A stretch of 64,000 bases of DNA from Cellulomonas carbonis (GCF_014636275.1 NZ_BMEB01000006.1:62001-126000); one strand, 5' to 3'. Positions 45,176 to 54,943 are shown, counted from the first letter of the stretch. Program-made: numbers and translations. Notes: generated by a model from the sequence alone, not told the origin.

Positions 45176-45251
45176 GGGTGGCACGTGACGCGCGCGGACC
45201 CCGGGCGCGCGCACGACGGACGACGACGACAGCGACGGCGAGGAGCAGCGG

Positions 45252-46520
45252 ATGACCGAGGGCAGCACCGAGCGGAACTGGGCCGGCAACCACACCTACC
45301 GCGGGACGGTGCACCGACCACGCACCGTCGCCGAGGCGCAGGCGCTCGTCGCGGCAGCCACCGGGACCGTGCACGCGCTCGGCAGCCGGCACTCCTTCTC
45401 GGACGTCGCGGACGCCGGGACCCTCGTGACCCTCGACGCGCTCGACGTCCCGGTCGAGCTCGACGAGGCCGCGCGGACCGTCCGGGTGGGCGCGGGCGTC
45501 CGGTACGGCGAGCTCGCCGGGTGGCTCCACGAGCGCGGCTGGGCCCTGCACAACCTCGCCTCACTCCCCCACATCTCCGTCGCCGGAGCGGTCGCGACCG
45601 GCACGCACGGCTCGGGCGACCGCCACCGCGGCCTCCCGGACGCGGTCACGTGCCTCGACCTCGTGACCGCCGACGGCGAGCTGCTGCCCGTGCGTCGCGA
45701 CGCCGAGCTCGCGGGTGCCGTCGTCGGCGTGGGCGCGCTGGGCGTCGTCACAGCGCTGACGCTGCGGGTCGAGCCGACCTACGACGTCCTGCAGGAGGTG
45801 CACACCGACCTGCCGTGGGACGCCGCGCTCACGCACCTCGACGACGTGCTGTCGAGCGCGGACAGCGTGAGCCTGTTCACCGACTACGCGTCACCGACGG
45901 TCGCGCAGGTGTGGCGCAAGAGCCGCGTCCGTCCCGGCTGGGAGCCGCGGCGCGACCTCTTCGGGGCCCGGCCCGCCGACGGCCCGAGGCACCCGCTCGC
46001 GGGCGTCGACCCGGTCAGCACGACGACGCAGGGCGCCGTCGCGGGGCCGTGGCACGAGCGGTGGCCCCACTTCCGCCTGGAGTTCACGCCCAGCCACGGC
46101 GACGAGCTGCAGTCGGAGTACCTCGTCGACCGGCGTGACGCGCCCGCGGCGATCGAGGCGCTGCGCGGCATCGGGCACCGCATCGCGCCGCTCCTGCTCG
46201 TCGCCGAGATCCGGTCCGTGGCGGCGGACGACCTGTGGCTCAGCCCCGCGCACGGCCGCGCGACCGTGGCCCTGCACCTCACGTGGCGGCAGCGTGTGCC
46301 CGAGGTGACGGCGTTCCTGCCCGAGCTCGAGGAGGTGCTCGCGCCGTTCACGCCGCGCCCGCACTGGGGCAAGCTCTTCACGGCCGACGTCGCGGGGGCC
46401 CCCGACGCGCTGCGCGCCGCCTACCCGCGCCTCGACGACTTCCGCGCCCTCGCAGCACGCCTGGACCCCGAGGGGCGGTTCCACAACGACTTCCTGCTCC
46501 GGCACGGCCTCGTCGGGTGA
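45252..46520 (+). CDS. Alditol/xylitol oxidase-like FAD-binding protein
   Basis: A 422-residue VAO-family flavoenzyme. It begins with the N-W-A-G-N motif of alditol and xylitol oxidases and has GSRHSF, whose H47 corresponds to the covalent FAD His of AldO; HISVAGAVATGTHGSG completes the FAD site. The C-terminal ALO domain has PHWGKLFTADV and DPEGRFHNDFL. Expected reaction: oxidation of a sugar alcohol by O2 giving an aldose and H2O2. No signal peptide. A 17-bp stem terminator follows directly. Confidence 0.87.
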   Translation: MTEGSTERNWAGNHTYRGTVHRPRTVAEAQALVAAATGTVHALGSRHSFSDVADAGTLVTLDALDVPVELDEAARTVRVGAGVRYGELAGWLHERGWALHNLASLPHISVAGAVATGTHGSGDRHRGLPDAVTCLDLVTADGELLPVRRDAELAGAVVGVGALGVVTALTLRVEPTYDVLQEVHTDLPWDAALTHLDDVLSSADSVSLFTDYASPTVAQVWRKSRVRPGWEPRRDLFGARPADGPRHPLAGVDPVSTTTQGAVAGPWHERWPHFRLEFTPSHGDELQSEYLVDRRDAPAAIEALRGIGHRIAPLLLVAEIRSVAADDLWLSPAHGRATVALHLTWRQRVPEVTAFLPELEEVLAPFTPRPHWGKLFTADVAGAPDALRAAYPRLDDFRALAARLDPEGRFHNDFLLRHGLVG

Positions 46521-46523
46521 GAC

Positions 46524-46561
46524 GACGACGGCCGGCCCGGGTGACCGGGCCGGCCGTCGTC
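46524..46561. terminator. Terminator after the alditol-oxidase-like gene
   Basis: Perfect 17-bp stem (46524-46540 with 46545-46561), 4-nt loop, starting 4 bp after the stop; convergent with the FKBP gene. Confidence 0.9.
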
Positions 46562-46617
46562 CGACGCGCGCGTCGGTGGCGCCGCGCGGCGCGTCGTCGG
46601 GCTCCTGGGGCAGGTCG

Positions 46618-47025
46618 TCAGCGCGACGTGCCGAGGACGTCCACGACGAAGACGAGGGTGTCGCCGCCGCGGATGCCGGCCTGCGGGACGCCGCGGTCGC
46701 CGTAGCCGAGGTGCGGCGGGATCGACAGCAGGAGGCGCGAGCCGACCTGGCGGCCGACGAGCCCCTCGTCCCAGCCGCCGATGACCTGGCCGACGCCGAT
46801 GCCGAACGAGATGGACTGGCCGCGGTCGTACGACGTGTCGAACGGGCGCGTGCCGCCCCACACCTGGCCGAGGTAGTGCACCTCGATGTCGTCGCCGGCC
46901 TCGACCGTCTCGCCGTCGCCCTGGTGCAGCACCTGGACCTGGAGGTCGGCGGGGGCGGGCGAGTCCGGGAAGGTGAGGTCGGGCTTCTCGCCGAACGAGC
47001 CGGACGCGCTGGGCAGGGTGGTCAT
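46618..47025 (-). CDS. FKBP-type peptidyl-prolyl cis-trans isomerase
   Basis: A 135-residue single-domain FKBP without signal peptide or anchor, so cytoplasmic. The active-site residues show in VHYLGQVWGGTRPFDTSYDR, GVGQVIGGWDEGL (the V-I-x-G-W/L element), PPHLGYGDRGV and DTLVFVVDVLG. It speeds proline isomerisation during folding. ATG at 47025 with a purine-rich upstream region. It shares its strand with the esterase gene upstream (62-bp gap), possibly one transcript. Confidence 0.93.
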   Translation of the reverse strand: MTTLPSASGSFGEKPDLTFPDSPAPADLQVQVLHQGDGETVEAGDDIEVHYLGQVWGGTRPFDTSYDRGQSISFGIGVGQVIGGWDEGLVGRQVGSRLLLSIPPHLGYGDRGVPQAGIRGGDTLVFVVDVLGTSR

Positions 47026-47087
47026 GGCTGGCCTCTCTGTCGGGTCGGCCGCGCGACGCGCACGACCACCGCCCATCGTGCCGTGCC

Positions 47088-48071
47088 TCAGACGCGGTCG
47101 GCGAGCCAGCGCAGCTGACGTGCCGCCTGGTGGTGCTGGCCGCCCTCGTGACCGTTGAACGGGTAGACCTCGATCTCGGCCGAGGGCCGCGGGTCGGAGA
47201 GCTCGCCGTAGTGGTTGTGCGCCGCGAAGACCGTCGACGGCGGGCAGATCGTGTCGCGCAGCGCGACCGAGAGCAGGGCGGGCGCCGTGGCCCGCCGCGC
47301 GAGGTGCAGGACGTCGACGTGGTCCATGGTCCGCAGCGCGACGTCGACCTTGTCGCGGTGCACGGACAGGTACGTCGCGAGCTCCTGGTAGGGGTAGGCG
47401 TCGGTGACGTCGATCGCGCGGCGCACGTCGCACAGGAACGGCACGTCGGGCATCACGGCGAGCAGGTCGGGCACGAGCCCGCCGACCGCGAGCGCGATCG
47501 CGCCGCCCTGGCTGCCCCCGGCGACCGCGACGCGCGACGCGTCGACGCCCGGGAGCGCGCGCACCGCCTCGACCGCGCGCACGCCGTCGGTGAAGACGCG
47601 GCGGTAGTAGTGCTGCTCCGGGTCCTCGATGCCGCGCGTGAGGAAGCCCGGGGTCGCACCGGCCGAGCCGACCGGGTCGGGCGTCGCCCCGCCCGAGCCC
47701 CAGCCCGCCCCCTGGCCGCGCGTGTCCATGACGAGGTGCGCGTACCCGGCCGCGGCCCACACGAGGCTCTCGTGCGGCAGGCCGCGCCCGCCGCCGTACC
47801 CGACGAACTCGACGACGGCGGGCAGGTCCTCCCGCGTCCCCGCGGGGCGCCGCAGCCACGCCCTGACGGGGTGCCCACCGAAGCCCGCGAACGTCACGTC
47901 GTGCACCTCGACGAGCGCGAGCGCGGCGTCGACGGGCTCGGCGCTCAGCGCGAGGTCGTGCGTGCGGGCCTCGGCGAGCGTGCGCGCCCAGAAGTCGTCG
48001 TAGCCGTCCGGCTCGTGCAGGTCCGCCCGGTAGGTGCGCAGCTGGTCGAGGGGCAGGTCGATCAGGGGCAC
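47088..48071 (-). CDS. Acetyl xylan esterase / cephalosporin-C deacetylase family enzyme
   Basis: A 327-residue alpha/beta-hydrolase of the AXE1 (CE7) family. The N-terminus is characteristic (LIDLPLDQLRTYRADLHEPD, then YDDFWARTL). Catalytic S187 lies in GGSQGG, the acid is D273 (ALRDTICPP) and H308 (NGHEGG). The oxyanion Tyr is in EFVGYGGGRG and the RGQG motif follows MDT. CE7 enzymes are cytoplasmic hexamers that deacetylate imported xylo-oligosaccharides; no signal peptide is seen, which fits. GTG at 48071 is preceded by GAGGAG. Substrate by family only. Confidence 0.9.
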   Translation of the reverse strand: MPLIDLPLDQLRTYRADLHEPDGYDDFWARTLAEARTHDLALSAEPVDAALALVEVHDVTFAGFGGHPVRAWLRRPAGTREDLPAVVEFVGYGGGRGLPHESLVWAAAGYAHLVMDTRGQGAGWGSGGATPDPVGSAGATPGFLTRGIEDPEQHYYRRVFTDGVRAVEAVRALPGVDASRVAVAGGSQGGAIALAVGGLVPDLLAVMPDVPFLCDVRRAIDVTDAYPYQELATYLSVHRDKVDVALRTMDHVDVLHLARRATAPALLSVALRDTICPPSTVFAAHNHYGELSDPRPSAEIEVYPFNGHEGGQHHQAARQLRWLADRV

Positions 48072-48304
48072 GCGGACTCCTCGGCGTCGGGGGCGGTCGG
48101 GTCGATTTCTACCACGGCGACCGGCGCGCATGGATCGATTCGACCGCGGGTCGCGACGTGTGCCGTGCACGTGTCCCGAAGCGCGTCGGGCGGTGGTCGG
48201 GCGGTGGTCGGACGGCACGGTCCGGACGGCGCGGCACCGCAGCGTTGACCGGTGGTGCGGGGAGGTCCACGATCGGAGGAGCCTCCACCCCCCCGAGGAG
48301 TGCC

Positions 48305-49153
48305 ATGTCGGGAGCCTCCCGCCGGACCGGCGACCTCCCGCGCGGGGTCCGCCCGGTCCTCGCCGTGTTCTGCGTGCTCACGGCCGCGGGCTTCGTCGCG
48401 CTCGCGCTGCGGGCGACGCGCACCGCGGAGACCTTCGCGTGGACGATCGACCCGCCGCTCACCGCGGCGTTCCTCGGCGCGGGCTACGGCGCGGGGTTCG
48501 TCCTCAGCGTGCTGTCGCTGCGGTCGGGCCGGTGGTCGCAGGTGCGCGTCCCGTTCCTCACGGTCCTCGTCTTCACGGTGCTCACCACGGCCGCGACCTT
48601 CGTGCACCTCGACCGGATGCACGTCGTCACGCCCGGGAGCGGACCGTTCGCCGTGCCGGCGGCGTGGGTCTGGCTGGTCGTCTACGTCGTCGTCCCGGTC
48701 GCGATGCTCGCCGTCGTCGCGCGCCGCCCCGGACCGGGACGCGTCGGGCTGCGCGTGCCGATGCCGCGCGCGCTCGCCGTCGCCCTGGTCGCCGAGGGGC
48801 TCGTGCTCGGCGCCGTCGGCGTCGTTCTCTGGGTCGCGCCGTCGAGCGCCGCGGCGGTGTGGCCGTGGGCGCTCACACCGCTGACGGCGCGTGCGGTCGC
48901 GTCGTGGCTCGTCGCGTTCGGGGTCGCCGCGGCGCTCGCCGTCCGAGCCCGCGACCTCGTGCGCCTGCGGGTGCCCGCGATCGCGTACACGACGTTCGGG
49001 CTCCTGGAGCTCACGGTGCTCGCGGTCCACGGTCCCGGCACCGTCGACGGCGGTCCCCTCACCGCGGCGTACGTCGCGCTCCTGGTCGCGGTCGTCCTGA
49101 CGGGCGCCGCGGGTCTGGTGCTGCTGCGCCGCGCTGGGGTCAGCGGCGCGTGA
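48305..49153 (+). CDS. Polytopic membrane protein of unknown function
   Basis: A 282-residue protein with about seven or eight membrane helices and short loops, no signal peptide and no recognised motif. The loop with HLDRMHVVTPGSGPF between the third and fourth helix is the only polar extracytoplasmic patch. A TTGACC at 48244-48249 could be a -35. The stop overlaps the convergent SRPBCC gene by 14 bp. Actinobacteria encode many such proteins; I do not recognise the family. Confidence 0.7.
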   Translation: MSGASRRTGDLPRGVRPVLAVFCVLTAAGFVALALRATRTAETFAWTIDPPLTAAFLGAGYGAGFVLSVLSLRSGRWSQVRVPFLTVLVFTVLTTAATFVHLDRMHVVTPGSGPFAVPAAWVWLVVYVVVPVAMLAVVARRPGPGRVGLRVPMPRALAVALVAEGLVLGAVGVVLWVAPSSAAAVWPWALTPLTARAVASWLVAFGVAAALAVRARDLVRLRVPAIAYTTFGLLELTVLAVHGPGTVDGGPLTAAYVALLVAVVLTGAAGLVLLRRAGVSGA

Positions 49154-49598
49154 GCCACGCCTCGAGGCCCTCGCCGCCCCGCCGCGCTGCCCGGTCGTGG
49201 CTCCACCGGAACGCCGGCGCCGCGAACGGCGCGAGCGCCCGCATCCAGGGCCGCGTCGTGTCGACCTCCCACAGCTGGTCGACCTCGGTGCCGCCCGGCT
49301 CCCCGGTCAGCGTCCACCGCCCGCGACCGTCGAGGTGACCGAGCACCTCGACGAGCACGCTCCGGCCGGGCACGACGTCGACGGTGCGGGTCCGCACCGC
49401 GAGCCGGTAGCCGAGCGGGGCCCGCAGGCCGTACTCGACGACCCGCTCGGTCCCGTCCGGCGCGCCCGGGTCCACGACCCGGGTCGAGGAGACCGCGGGC
49501 CACCACCGCGGCCAGTCCTCGACGGCGACCACCGCACGCCACACCTCCGGCGGCGGGGCCGTCACGTGCCACGACGAGCGGAACCGGTAGCGCGCCAC
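49140..49598 (-). CDS. SRPBCC-family polyketide cyclase/lipid-binding-like protein
   Basis: A 152-residue START-like protein: YRFRSSWHVTAPPPEVWRAV starts the fold (beta strand then helix), followed by DWPRWWPAV, and a long C-terminal helix (FRWSHDRAARRGGEGLEAWL). This pattern is frequent in polyketide-cyclase-like SRPBCC proteins of actinobacteria. Ligand unknown. GTG at 49598 is chosen because GAGGAGG lies 5 nt upstream. It is divergent from the reductase-like gene at 49724. Confidence 0.8.
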   Translation of the reverse strand: MARYRFRSSWHVTAPPPEVWRAVVAVEDWPRWWPAVSSTRVVDPGAPDGTERVVEYGLRAPLGYRLAVRTRTVDVVPGRSVLVEVLGHLDGRGRWTLTGEPGGTEVDQLWEVDTTRPWMRALAPFAAPAFRWSHDRAARRGGEGLEAWLTRR

Positions 49599-49688
49599 GA
49601 CGGCCTCCTCGCACGGACCCAGCCACGACACCCCCATCCGCAGGATGCGCCTCGGCACCGCCACGACGCCAGGCCCGCGACGGGGGCG

Positions 49689-49717
49689 TTGACGCGGGAC
49701 GCCACGGCGCGTAGACC
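49689..49717 (+). promoter_or_regulatory. Promoter of the reductase-like gene
   Basis: -35 TTGACG (49689-49694), 17-nt spacer, -10 TAGACC (49712-49717), then 6 nt to the ATG at 49724. Near-consensus -35 and leaderless geometry; the -10 lacks its final T. Confidence 0.5.
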
Positions 49718-49723
49718 ACAACC

Positions 49724-51445
49724 ATGACCGCCGACCCCCCGGCCGGTCCGGACGACGTCGCCGTCGCGCGCCGCCCGGCGGTCGTCCTCGTCACCCGCGA
49801 CGACGCGTCGGCGTCCGTCACGGGTGAGCAGCTCGTCGACCGCTACGGGCGCGACTACGACGTCGTCGTCCACGGCGGGGCGGACGCGGTCGCTGACGCG
49901 CGCGCGACGCTCGACCGGCTCGCGACCGACGACGTGCCCGTCGCGCTCCTGCTCGTCGGCGTGGGCGGGGCGGACCCGGACGGCCTCGAGGTGCTCGGCG
50001 AGCTCTGCACGCACGCACCGGGGTCGATGCGCGCCTGCCTCATCCGCTGGGGTGACTTCTCGACCGCGGGACCGGTCTTCGAAGCCGTCACGCTCGGGCG
50101 GGTCGACCGCTGGATGCTGCGGACGGGCACGCGCCCCGACGAGGAGCTGCACCGTCTCGTCACCGAGGCGCTCGAGGAGTGGCGCGCGCGCGAGGGCCAG
50201 GGGTTCGACGCCGTCGAGGTCGTCGGCGAGGTGTGGTCCGCCCGGTCGCAGGGTCTGCGTGACTCGTTCGCACGCAACCGCATCCCGACGCGCTTCCGCG
50301 ACGCGGCGACGGCCGAGGGACGGCGCGCGCTCGCCGACCTGCACCTGACGCAGCCCCGGCTGCCCGTCGTCGTGCTGCGGTTCACACCCGACCCGGTGGT
50401 CCTCGAGGACCCCACCGACGTGGAGATCGCCGACGCGTTCGGGCTCGTGCGTCCCCTGCCGGCCGACGCGCGGTTCGACGTCGTCATCGTGGGCGCCGGG
50501 CCGGCGGGGCTCGGTGCCGCCGTGTACGCCGCGTCCGAGGGGCTGCGGACGCTCGTCGTCGAGCAGCAGGCGGTCGGCGGCCAGGCGGGCACGAGCTCGA
50601 TGATCCGCAACTACCTCGGCTTCCCGAGCGGCATCAGCGGCAGCCGGCTCGCCGAGCTCGCGTACCGGCAGGCGTGGACGTTCGGCTCCGGGTTCCACTT
50701 CATGCGGGCCGCGACCGGGCTGCGCACCGAGGACGAGTGGCGCGTCCTCGCACTGTCCGACGGCGGGGAGGTGCGGTCGCGCTCGGTCGTCGTCGCGACG
50801 GGCGCGAGCTACCGACGGCTCGGCGTGCCGGAGCTCGAGGCGCTCACCGGACGCGGCGTGTTCTACGGCGCGGCGACCACGCAGGCCCCGGCGATGCGCG
50901 GCCGTCACGTGTACGTCGCGGGCGGGGCGAACTCGGCCGGGCAGGCCGCGATCCACCTCGCGCGCTACGCGGACCGCGTCACGCTGCTCGTGCGACGGCC
51001 GACCATCACCGAGACGATGTCGGACTACCTCGTGCGGCAGGTCGCGGCCGACCCCGTGATCGACGTGCGGACGCGCACCGCGGTCGTGGGCGGCACGGGC
51101 ACCGAGTTCCTCGAGACCCTGCGCCTGCGCGACGTCGACACGGGCGAGGAGGAGTCGGTCGAGGGCGTGCTGTTCGTCCTGATCGGCTCCGAGCCGCGCA
51201 CCGAGTGGCTCGGCGGCTGCGTGGCCCGCGACCGGTGGGGCTCGCTCGTCACCGGCCCCGACCTCCTGGGCGCCGACGTCGACCCGCCCTGGCTGCTCGA
51301 CCGCGCCCCGCTGATGCTCGAGACGAGCACGCCCGGGGTCCTCGCCGCGGGCGACGTGCGGCGCGGGTCGGTCAAGCGCGTCGCGTCGGCCGTCGGCGAG
51401 GGTGCGCTCGCGGTGCACCTCCTGCACCAGTACCTCGCGGGGTGA
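49724..51445 (+). CDS. Thioredoxin-reductase-like flavoprotein with receiver-like N-domain, CxxC absent
   Basis: A 573-residue protein. Residues about 15-150 resemble a response-regulator receiver, but the place of the phospho-Asp is taken by LLLVGVGGAD. Residues about 250-570 are a thioredoxin-reductase fold: FAD motif VIVGAGPAGLGAAVYAA (G257 onward), GGQAG, a GVPELEAL strand and NADPH motif VAGGANSAGQAA, ending in GDVRRGSVKRVASAVGEGA. In thioredoxin reductase the NADPH domain has GVxYCAxC; here it reads GVFYGAATTQA, so both redox Cys are missing (positions 382-385). It therefore cannot act as a disulfide reductase of the classic type. Similar fusions are annotated as fused response regulator/thioredoxin reductase. 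Confidence 0.85.
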   Translation: MTADPPAGPDDVAVARRPAVVLVTRDDASASVTGEQLVDRYGRDYDVVVHGGADAVADARATLDRLATDDVPVALLLVGVGGADPDGLEVLGELCTHAPGSMRACLIRWGDFSTAGPVFEAVTLGRVDRWMLRTGTRPDEELHRLVTEALEEWRAREGQGFDAVEVVGEVWSARSQGLRDSFARNRIPTRFRDAATAEGRRALADLHLTQPRLPVVVLRFTPDPVVLEDPTDVEIADAFGLVRPLPADARFDVVIVGAGPAGLGAAVYAASEGLRTLVVEQQAVGGQAGTSSMIRNYLGFPSGISGSRLAELAYRQAWTFGSGFHFMRAATGLRTEDEWRVLALSDGGEVRSRSVVVATGASYRRLGVPELEALTGRGVFYGAATTQAPAMRGRHVYVAGGANSAGQAAIHLARYADRVTLLVRRPTITETMSDYLVRQVAADPVIDVRTRTAVVGGTGTEFLETLRLRDVDTGEEESVEGVLFVLIGSEPRTEWLGGCVARDRWGSLVTGPDLLGADVDPPWLLDRAPLMLETSTPGVLAAGDVRRGSVKRVASAVGEGALAVHLLHQYLAG

Positions 51446-51499
51446 CGGCGGGGCTCGGCGCGCGTCCGGGTGCGTGCCGGTCGGGCGCGGGGCCGGACG

Positions 51500-53410
51500 T
51501 CAGCGAGCGTCGGGGCCGTGGTGCGTCCGGGCCACCGACGCGCGCAGCTCCGCCGCGAGGGTCGCCGCGTCGTACGGCCCGCGGTGGCGACGACCACCGA
51601 CGAAGAACGTCGGCGTCCCCCGCGCCCCGCTCGCCTCGGCGCTCGCGACGTCCTCCCGCACGCGTGCCGCGACGTCGTCGTCGTCCAGGTCGCGCGCGAA
51701 CCGCTCGACGTCGAGACCGAGCCGGCCCGCGTAGCCGAGGAGGTCGGGCAGCTCGAGCTCGTCCTGGTGCGCGAACAGCAGGTCGTGCATCTCCCAGAAC
51801 CGTCCCTGCGCCGCGGCGGCCTCGGCCGCGACCGCCGCGAGCTCGGCGTGCGGGTGGACGTCGGGCAGCGGGAGGTGGCGGACGACGTAGCGCAGGTCGT
51901 CGCCGAGCTCGGCGCGGAGCTCCGTCGTGACGCCCGTCGCGCGCGCGCAGAAGGGGCACTCGAAGTCGAGGTACTCCACGAGCGTCATGGGTGCGTCGGC
52001 CCGGCCCCGCACGTGGTCGCGAGCCGGGTCGACAGGAAGGCTCAGGCGCACGGGCAGGTCGGCCGTCCGCTCCCCCAGCAGCCGGGCCGCGAGGCGGAAG
52101 GCGAGGCCGCCGAGCGCCGTGGCGAGCACCGCCGCGAGGAGGACGCCGACGGTCGCGGCCTCACGGAAGTCCTGGTCGTCCACGAGCCCGATGATCAGGA
52201 GCGAGACGGTGAAGCCGATCCCGGACAGCGCGGCGCCGCCCACCACCTGCCCCGGCCCCACGCCCTGCGGGAGGCGTCCCAGCCCCGCGCGCACCGCGAG
52301 CAGCGCACCACCACCGACGCCGAGGACCTTGCCGCCGACGAGGCCCGCGACGACGCCCCACGTCACGGGCGACCGCAGCGCCTCCTCGAGCGCTCCCCCG
52401 CGGAGGTCGACGCCCGCGTTGGCGAGCGCGAACAGCGGGACGACGACGTAGCTCGTCCACGGGTGCAGGACCACCTGGAGCCGCTCGTTGACCGACACCG
52501 CACGCGCGAGACCCTGCTGCGCGGTCCGGCCCGCGCTCGGCAGGGGCGACTGGCGGAACGCGCGCACGAGCCGCGCGGCCCCCTCGACGGTCGAGCGCTC
52601 GGGTGTCCGCGCGGGGATGAGCAGCCCCGCGAGCATCCCCGCGATCGCACCGTGCACGCCGCCCGCGACGACGGCCGACCACAGCGCGACCGTCACGACG
52701 ACGTACGGCCACGCGCGCCACGCACGGACCCGCGCGAGGAGCACGAGGACGCCGAGCAGCGCGACCGCGCCGAGCAGGGGCAGGACGCGCGGCTCGTCGG
52801 AGTAGACGACGCCGATGACGGTCACCGCGACGACGTCGTCGATCACGGTGAGCGTGAGCAGGAAGATCCTCAGCTGGGTCGCGGTCCTCGGGCCGACCAG
52901 CGCGAGGGCACCCAGCAGGAACGCCGTGTCGGTGCCGATGACGGCGCCCCAGCCCGCCGCCGCGGGCCCCGACGGGTTGACCGCGAGGTACACGAGCGCC
53001 GGGACGACGACGCCCGCGACCCCCGCGACGAGCGGGACGACGACGCGGCGACGCTGCGTGAGCTCCCCGACCGACAGCTCGCGCGCGACCTCGAGGCCGA
53101 TGACGAAGAAGAACAGCACCATGAGGGCGTCGTCGACCCAGTGCTTGAGGTCCATCTCGAGCCCGGCACCGCCCACGCGGACCCCGGCCTCGAGGTGCCA
53201 CAGCGCCTCGTAGGACGCGGACCACGGCGAGTTCGCCCACACGAGCGCCACGAGCGCGGCGGCCAGCATGAGGCCCGCTCCCCCGGCCTCGGTGCGCAGG
53301 TAGCGGCGCAGCGGCCCGCCCACCTGGGCGACGAGCTCGGTGCGTCGCGGGCGCGTCGTGTCGCCGCGGTGCCGCCCGCGCCGCAGCGCCGCGAGTGCCT
53401 GTGCCGCCAC
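51500..53410 (-). CDS. nhaA: Na+/H+ antiporter NhaA fused to a DsbA-like thioredoxin domain
   Basis: A 636-residue fusion. Residues about 30-450 form NhaA with its key acidic residues: D161 ([12 protein letters not shown]) and the D191-D192 pair ([13 protein letters not shown]), equal to E. coli D133, D163 and D164. The last 170 residues are a DsbA/thioredoxin-fold domain with active site C485-P-F-C488 ([11 protein letters not shown]) and the cis-Pro region GTPTFFVGG. The antiporter helices end near residue 445, so the thioredoxin domain's side of the membrane depends on helix count. GTG at 53410. Such fusions occur in other actinobacteria. Confidence 0.92.
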   Translation of the reverse strand: MAAQALAALRRGRHRGDTTRPRRTELVAQVGGPLRRYLRTEAGGAGLMLAAALVALVWANSPWSASYEALWHLEAGVRVGGAGLEMDLKHWVDDALMVLFFFVIGLEVARELSVGELTQRRRVVVPLVAGVAGVVVPALVYLAVNPSGPAAAGWGAVIGTDTAFLLGALALVGPRTATQLRIFLLTLTVIDDVVAVTVIGVVYSDEPRVLPLLGAVALLGVLVLLARVRAWRAWPYVVVTVALWSAVVAGGVHGAIAGMLAGLLIPARTPERSTVEGAARLVRAFRQSPLPSAGRTAQQGLARAVSVNERLQVVLHPWTSYVVVPLFALANAGVDLRGGALEEALRSPVTWGVVAGLVGGKVLGVGGGALLAVRAGLGRLPQGVGPGQVVGGAALSGIGFTVSLLIIGLVDDQDFREAATVGVLLAAVLATALGGLAFRLAARLLGERTADLPVRLSLPVDPARDHVRGRADAPMTLVEYLDFECPFCARATGVTTELRAELGDDLRYVVRHLPLPDVHPHAELAAVAAEAAAAQGRFWEMHDLLFAHQDELELPDLLGYAGRLGLDVERFARDLDDDDVAARVREDVASAEASGARGTPTFFVGGRRHRGPYDAATLAAELRASVARTHHGPDAR

Positions 53411-53533
53411 CTGGACCCCCGGACCGTCCGAGACCCGGCCCGCCGCCGAGCGAGTGCGACGCTACTCCTGCGGGCGTGCGTCAGCGGGCGTCCGCCGAGC
53501 GGTCCCGCCGGGCGTCGGTCGGGTGGTCCGTGC

Positions 53534-54943
53534 TCAGCGGGCGAGGTGTGCGAGGAGGTCGGCCGCGGACAGCAGTGCCCGCGGGTCGCCGTCGACGTTG
53601 ACCAGCACGGGGCGGCCGTCGGCGAGCGCGTGCCGCAGCGCGTCGACCGACTGCGCGTGGCCGACCTGGGCCAGACCCGGTTCGGCGTGGTCACGCACCG
53701 GGTCCGACGGCGACGCGTCGCCCGACGCGAGCGCCGCGAGGAGCCCCGCCTGGCTCACCGAGCCTGCGACCTCACCCGACTTCACGGGTGGCTCGCCGGT
53801 GACGAGCGGCAGGGCGGGCAGGCCGGCGTCGGCGAGGCGTGCCACGGCGTCGGCCACCGTGTGCTCGGGCCGCACGTGCGGGAAGGACCGGACGCGGTCG
53901 CCCAGGGCGTCGACGACGTCGGCGACGAGGGGGCCGTCGGTCGGCTCACCCAGGAACCCGTGCCGTTGCATCCACGCGTCGCTGAAGATCTTCGACAGGT
54001 AGCCGCGTCCACCGTCGGGCAGGATCACGACGATCACGGCGCGGGCAGCCGCGGCGGCGTCCTCGCGCTCGATCCGCTCGGCGAGCCGCAGCGCCGCGAC
54101 CACGGCCATGCCGCACGAGCCGCCGACGAGGAGCCCCTCCTCCCGCGCGAGGCGGCGCGTCATGTCGAACGACTCGGCGTCGGTGACGGCGATGACCTCG
54201 TCGGGCACGGACGGGTCGTACGCCGCGGGCCAGAAGTCCTCGCCGACGCCCTCCACGAGGTAGGGGCGCCCGTCGCCGCCCGAGTAGACCGAGCCGGCCG
54301 GGTCGGCGCCGACGACCCGCACACGCCCGCCCGCCGCGGCGTCGCGGTCCGCGCTGACGTCCTTGAGGTACCGGCCCGTGCCCGTGATGGTGCCGCCCGT
54401 GCCGACCCCCGCGACGAGGTGCGTCACGGTCCCCTCGGTGTCACGCCAGATCTCCGGCCCGGTCGACTCGTAGTGGCTCGCGGGACCGTTGGGGTTGGCG
54501 TACTGGTTCGGCTTCCACGCGCCGGGGATCTCGCGGGCGAGCCGGTCCGACACCGAGTAGTACGACTCCGGGTGGTCCGGGGGCACCGCCGTCGGGGTCA
54601 CCACGACCTCGGCGCCGTAGGCGCGCAGCACGTCACGCTTGTCCTGCGAGACCTTGTCGGGGCACACGAACACGCAGCGGTAGCCCTTGCGCTGACCGAC
54701 GAGCGCGAGGCCGACCCCGGTGTTGCCGCTCGTGGGCTCGACGATCGTGCCGCCCGGCCGCAGCTCGCCCGACGCCTCGGCGGCCTCGACCATCTTCAGC
54801 GCGATCCGGTCCTTGACGGAGCCGCCCGGGTTGACGTACTCGACCTTGGCCAGCACGGTCGCCGCGAGGCCGCTCGCCACCGAGGTCAGCCGGACGAGCG
54901 GCGTGTCGCCGACGAGCTCGGAGATGTGCTGGGCGTACGGCAC
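53534..54943 (-). CDS. cbs: Cystathionine beta-synthase
   Basis: A 469-residue PLP enzyme making cystathionine from serine and homocysteine (reverse transsulfuration). K44 in NPGGSVKDR binds PLP; SGNTGVG and GTGGTITGTGRYLKD are the substrate and phosphate loops, with VGGSCG later. The C-terminal ~130 residues form a CBS-domain pair (EHTVADAVARLADAGLPALP and QSVDALRHALADGRPVLVNV) for regulation. No N-terminal heme domain, as usual in bacteria. GTG at 54943 begins the family-like VPYAQHISELVGDTPLVRL. A TAGAGT box about 55 nt upstream may be the -10. Confidence 0.94.
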   Translation of the reverse strand: MPYAQHISELVGDTPLVRLTSVASGLAATVLAKVEYVNPGGSVKDRIALKMVEAAEASGELRPGGTIVEPTSGNTGVGLALVGQRKGYRCVFVCPDKVSQDKRDVLRAYGAEVVVTPTAVPPDHPESYYSVSDRLAREIPGAWKPNQYANPNGPASHYESTGPEIWRDTEGTVTHLVAGVGTGGTITGTGRYLKDVSADRDAAAGGRVRVVGADPAGSVYSGGDGRPYLVEGVGEDFWPAAYDPSVPDEVIAVTDAESFDMTRRLAREEGLLVGGSCGMAVVAALRLAERIEREDAAAAARAVIVVILPDGGRGYLSKIFSDAWMQRHGFLGEPTDGPLVADVVDALGDRVRSFPHVRPEHTVADAVARLADAGLPALPLVTGEPPVKSGEVAGSVSQAGLLAALASGDASPSDPVRDHAEPGLAQVGHAQSVDALRHALADGRPVLVNVDGDPRALLSAADLLAHLAR

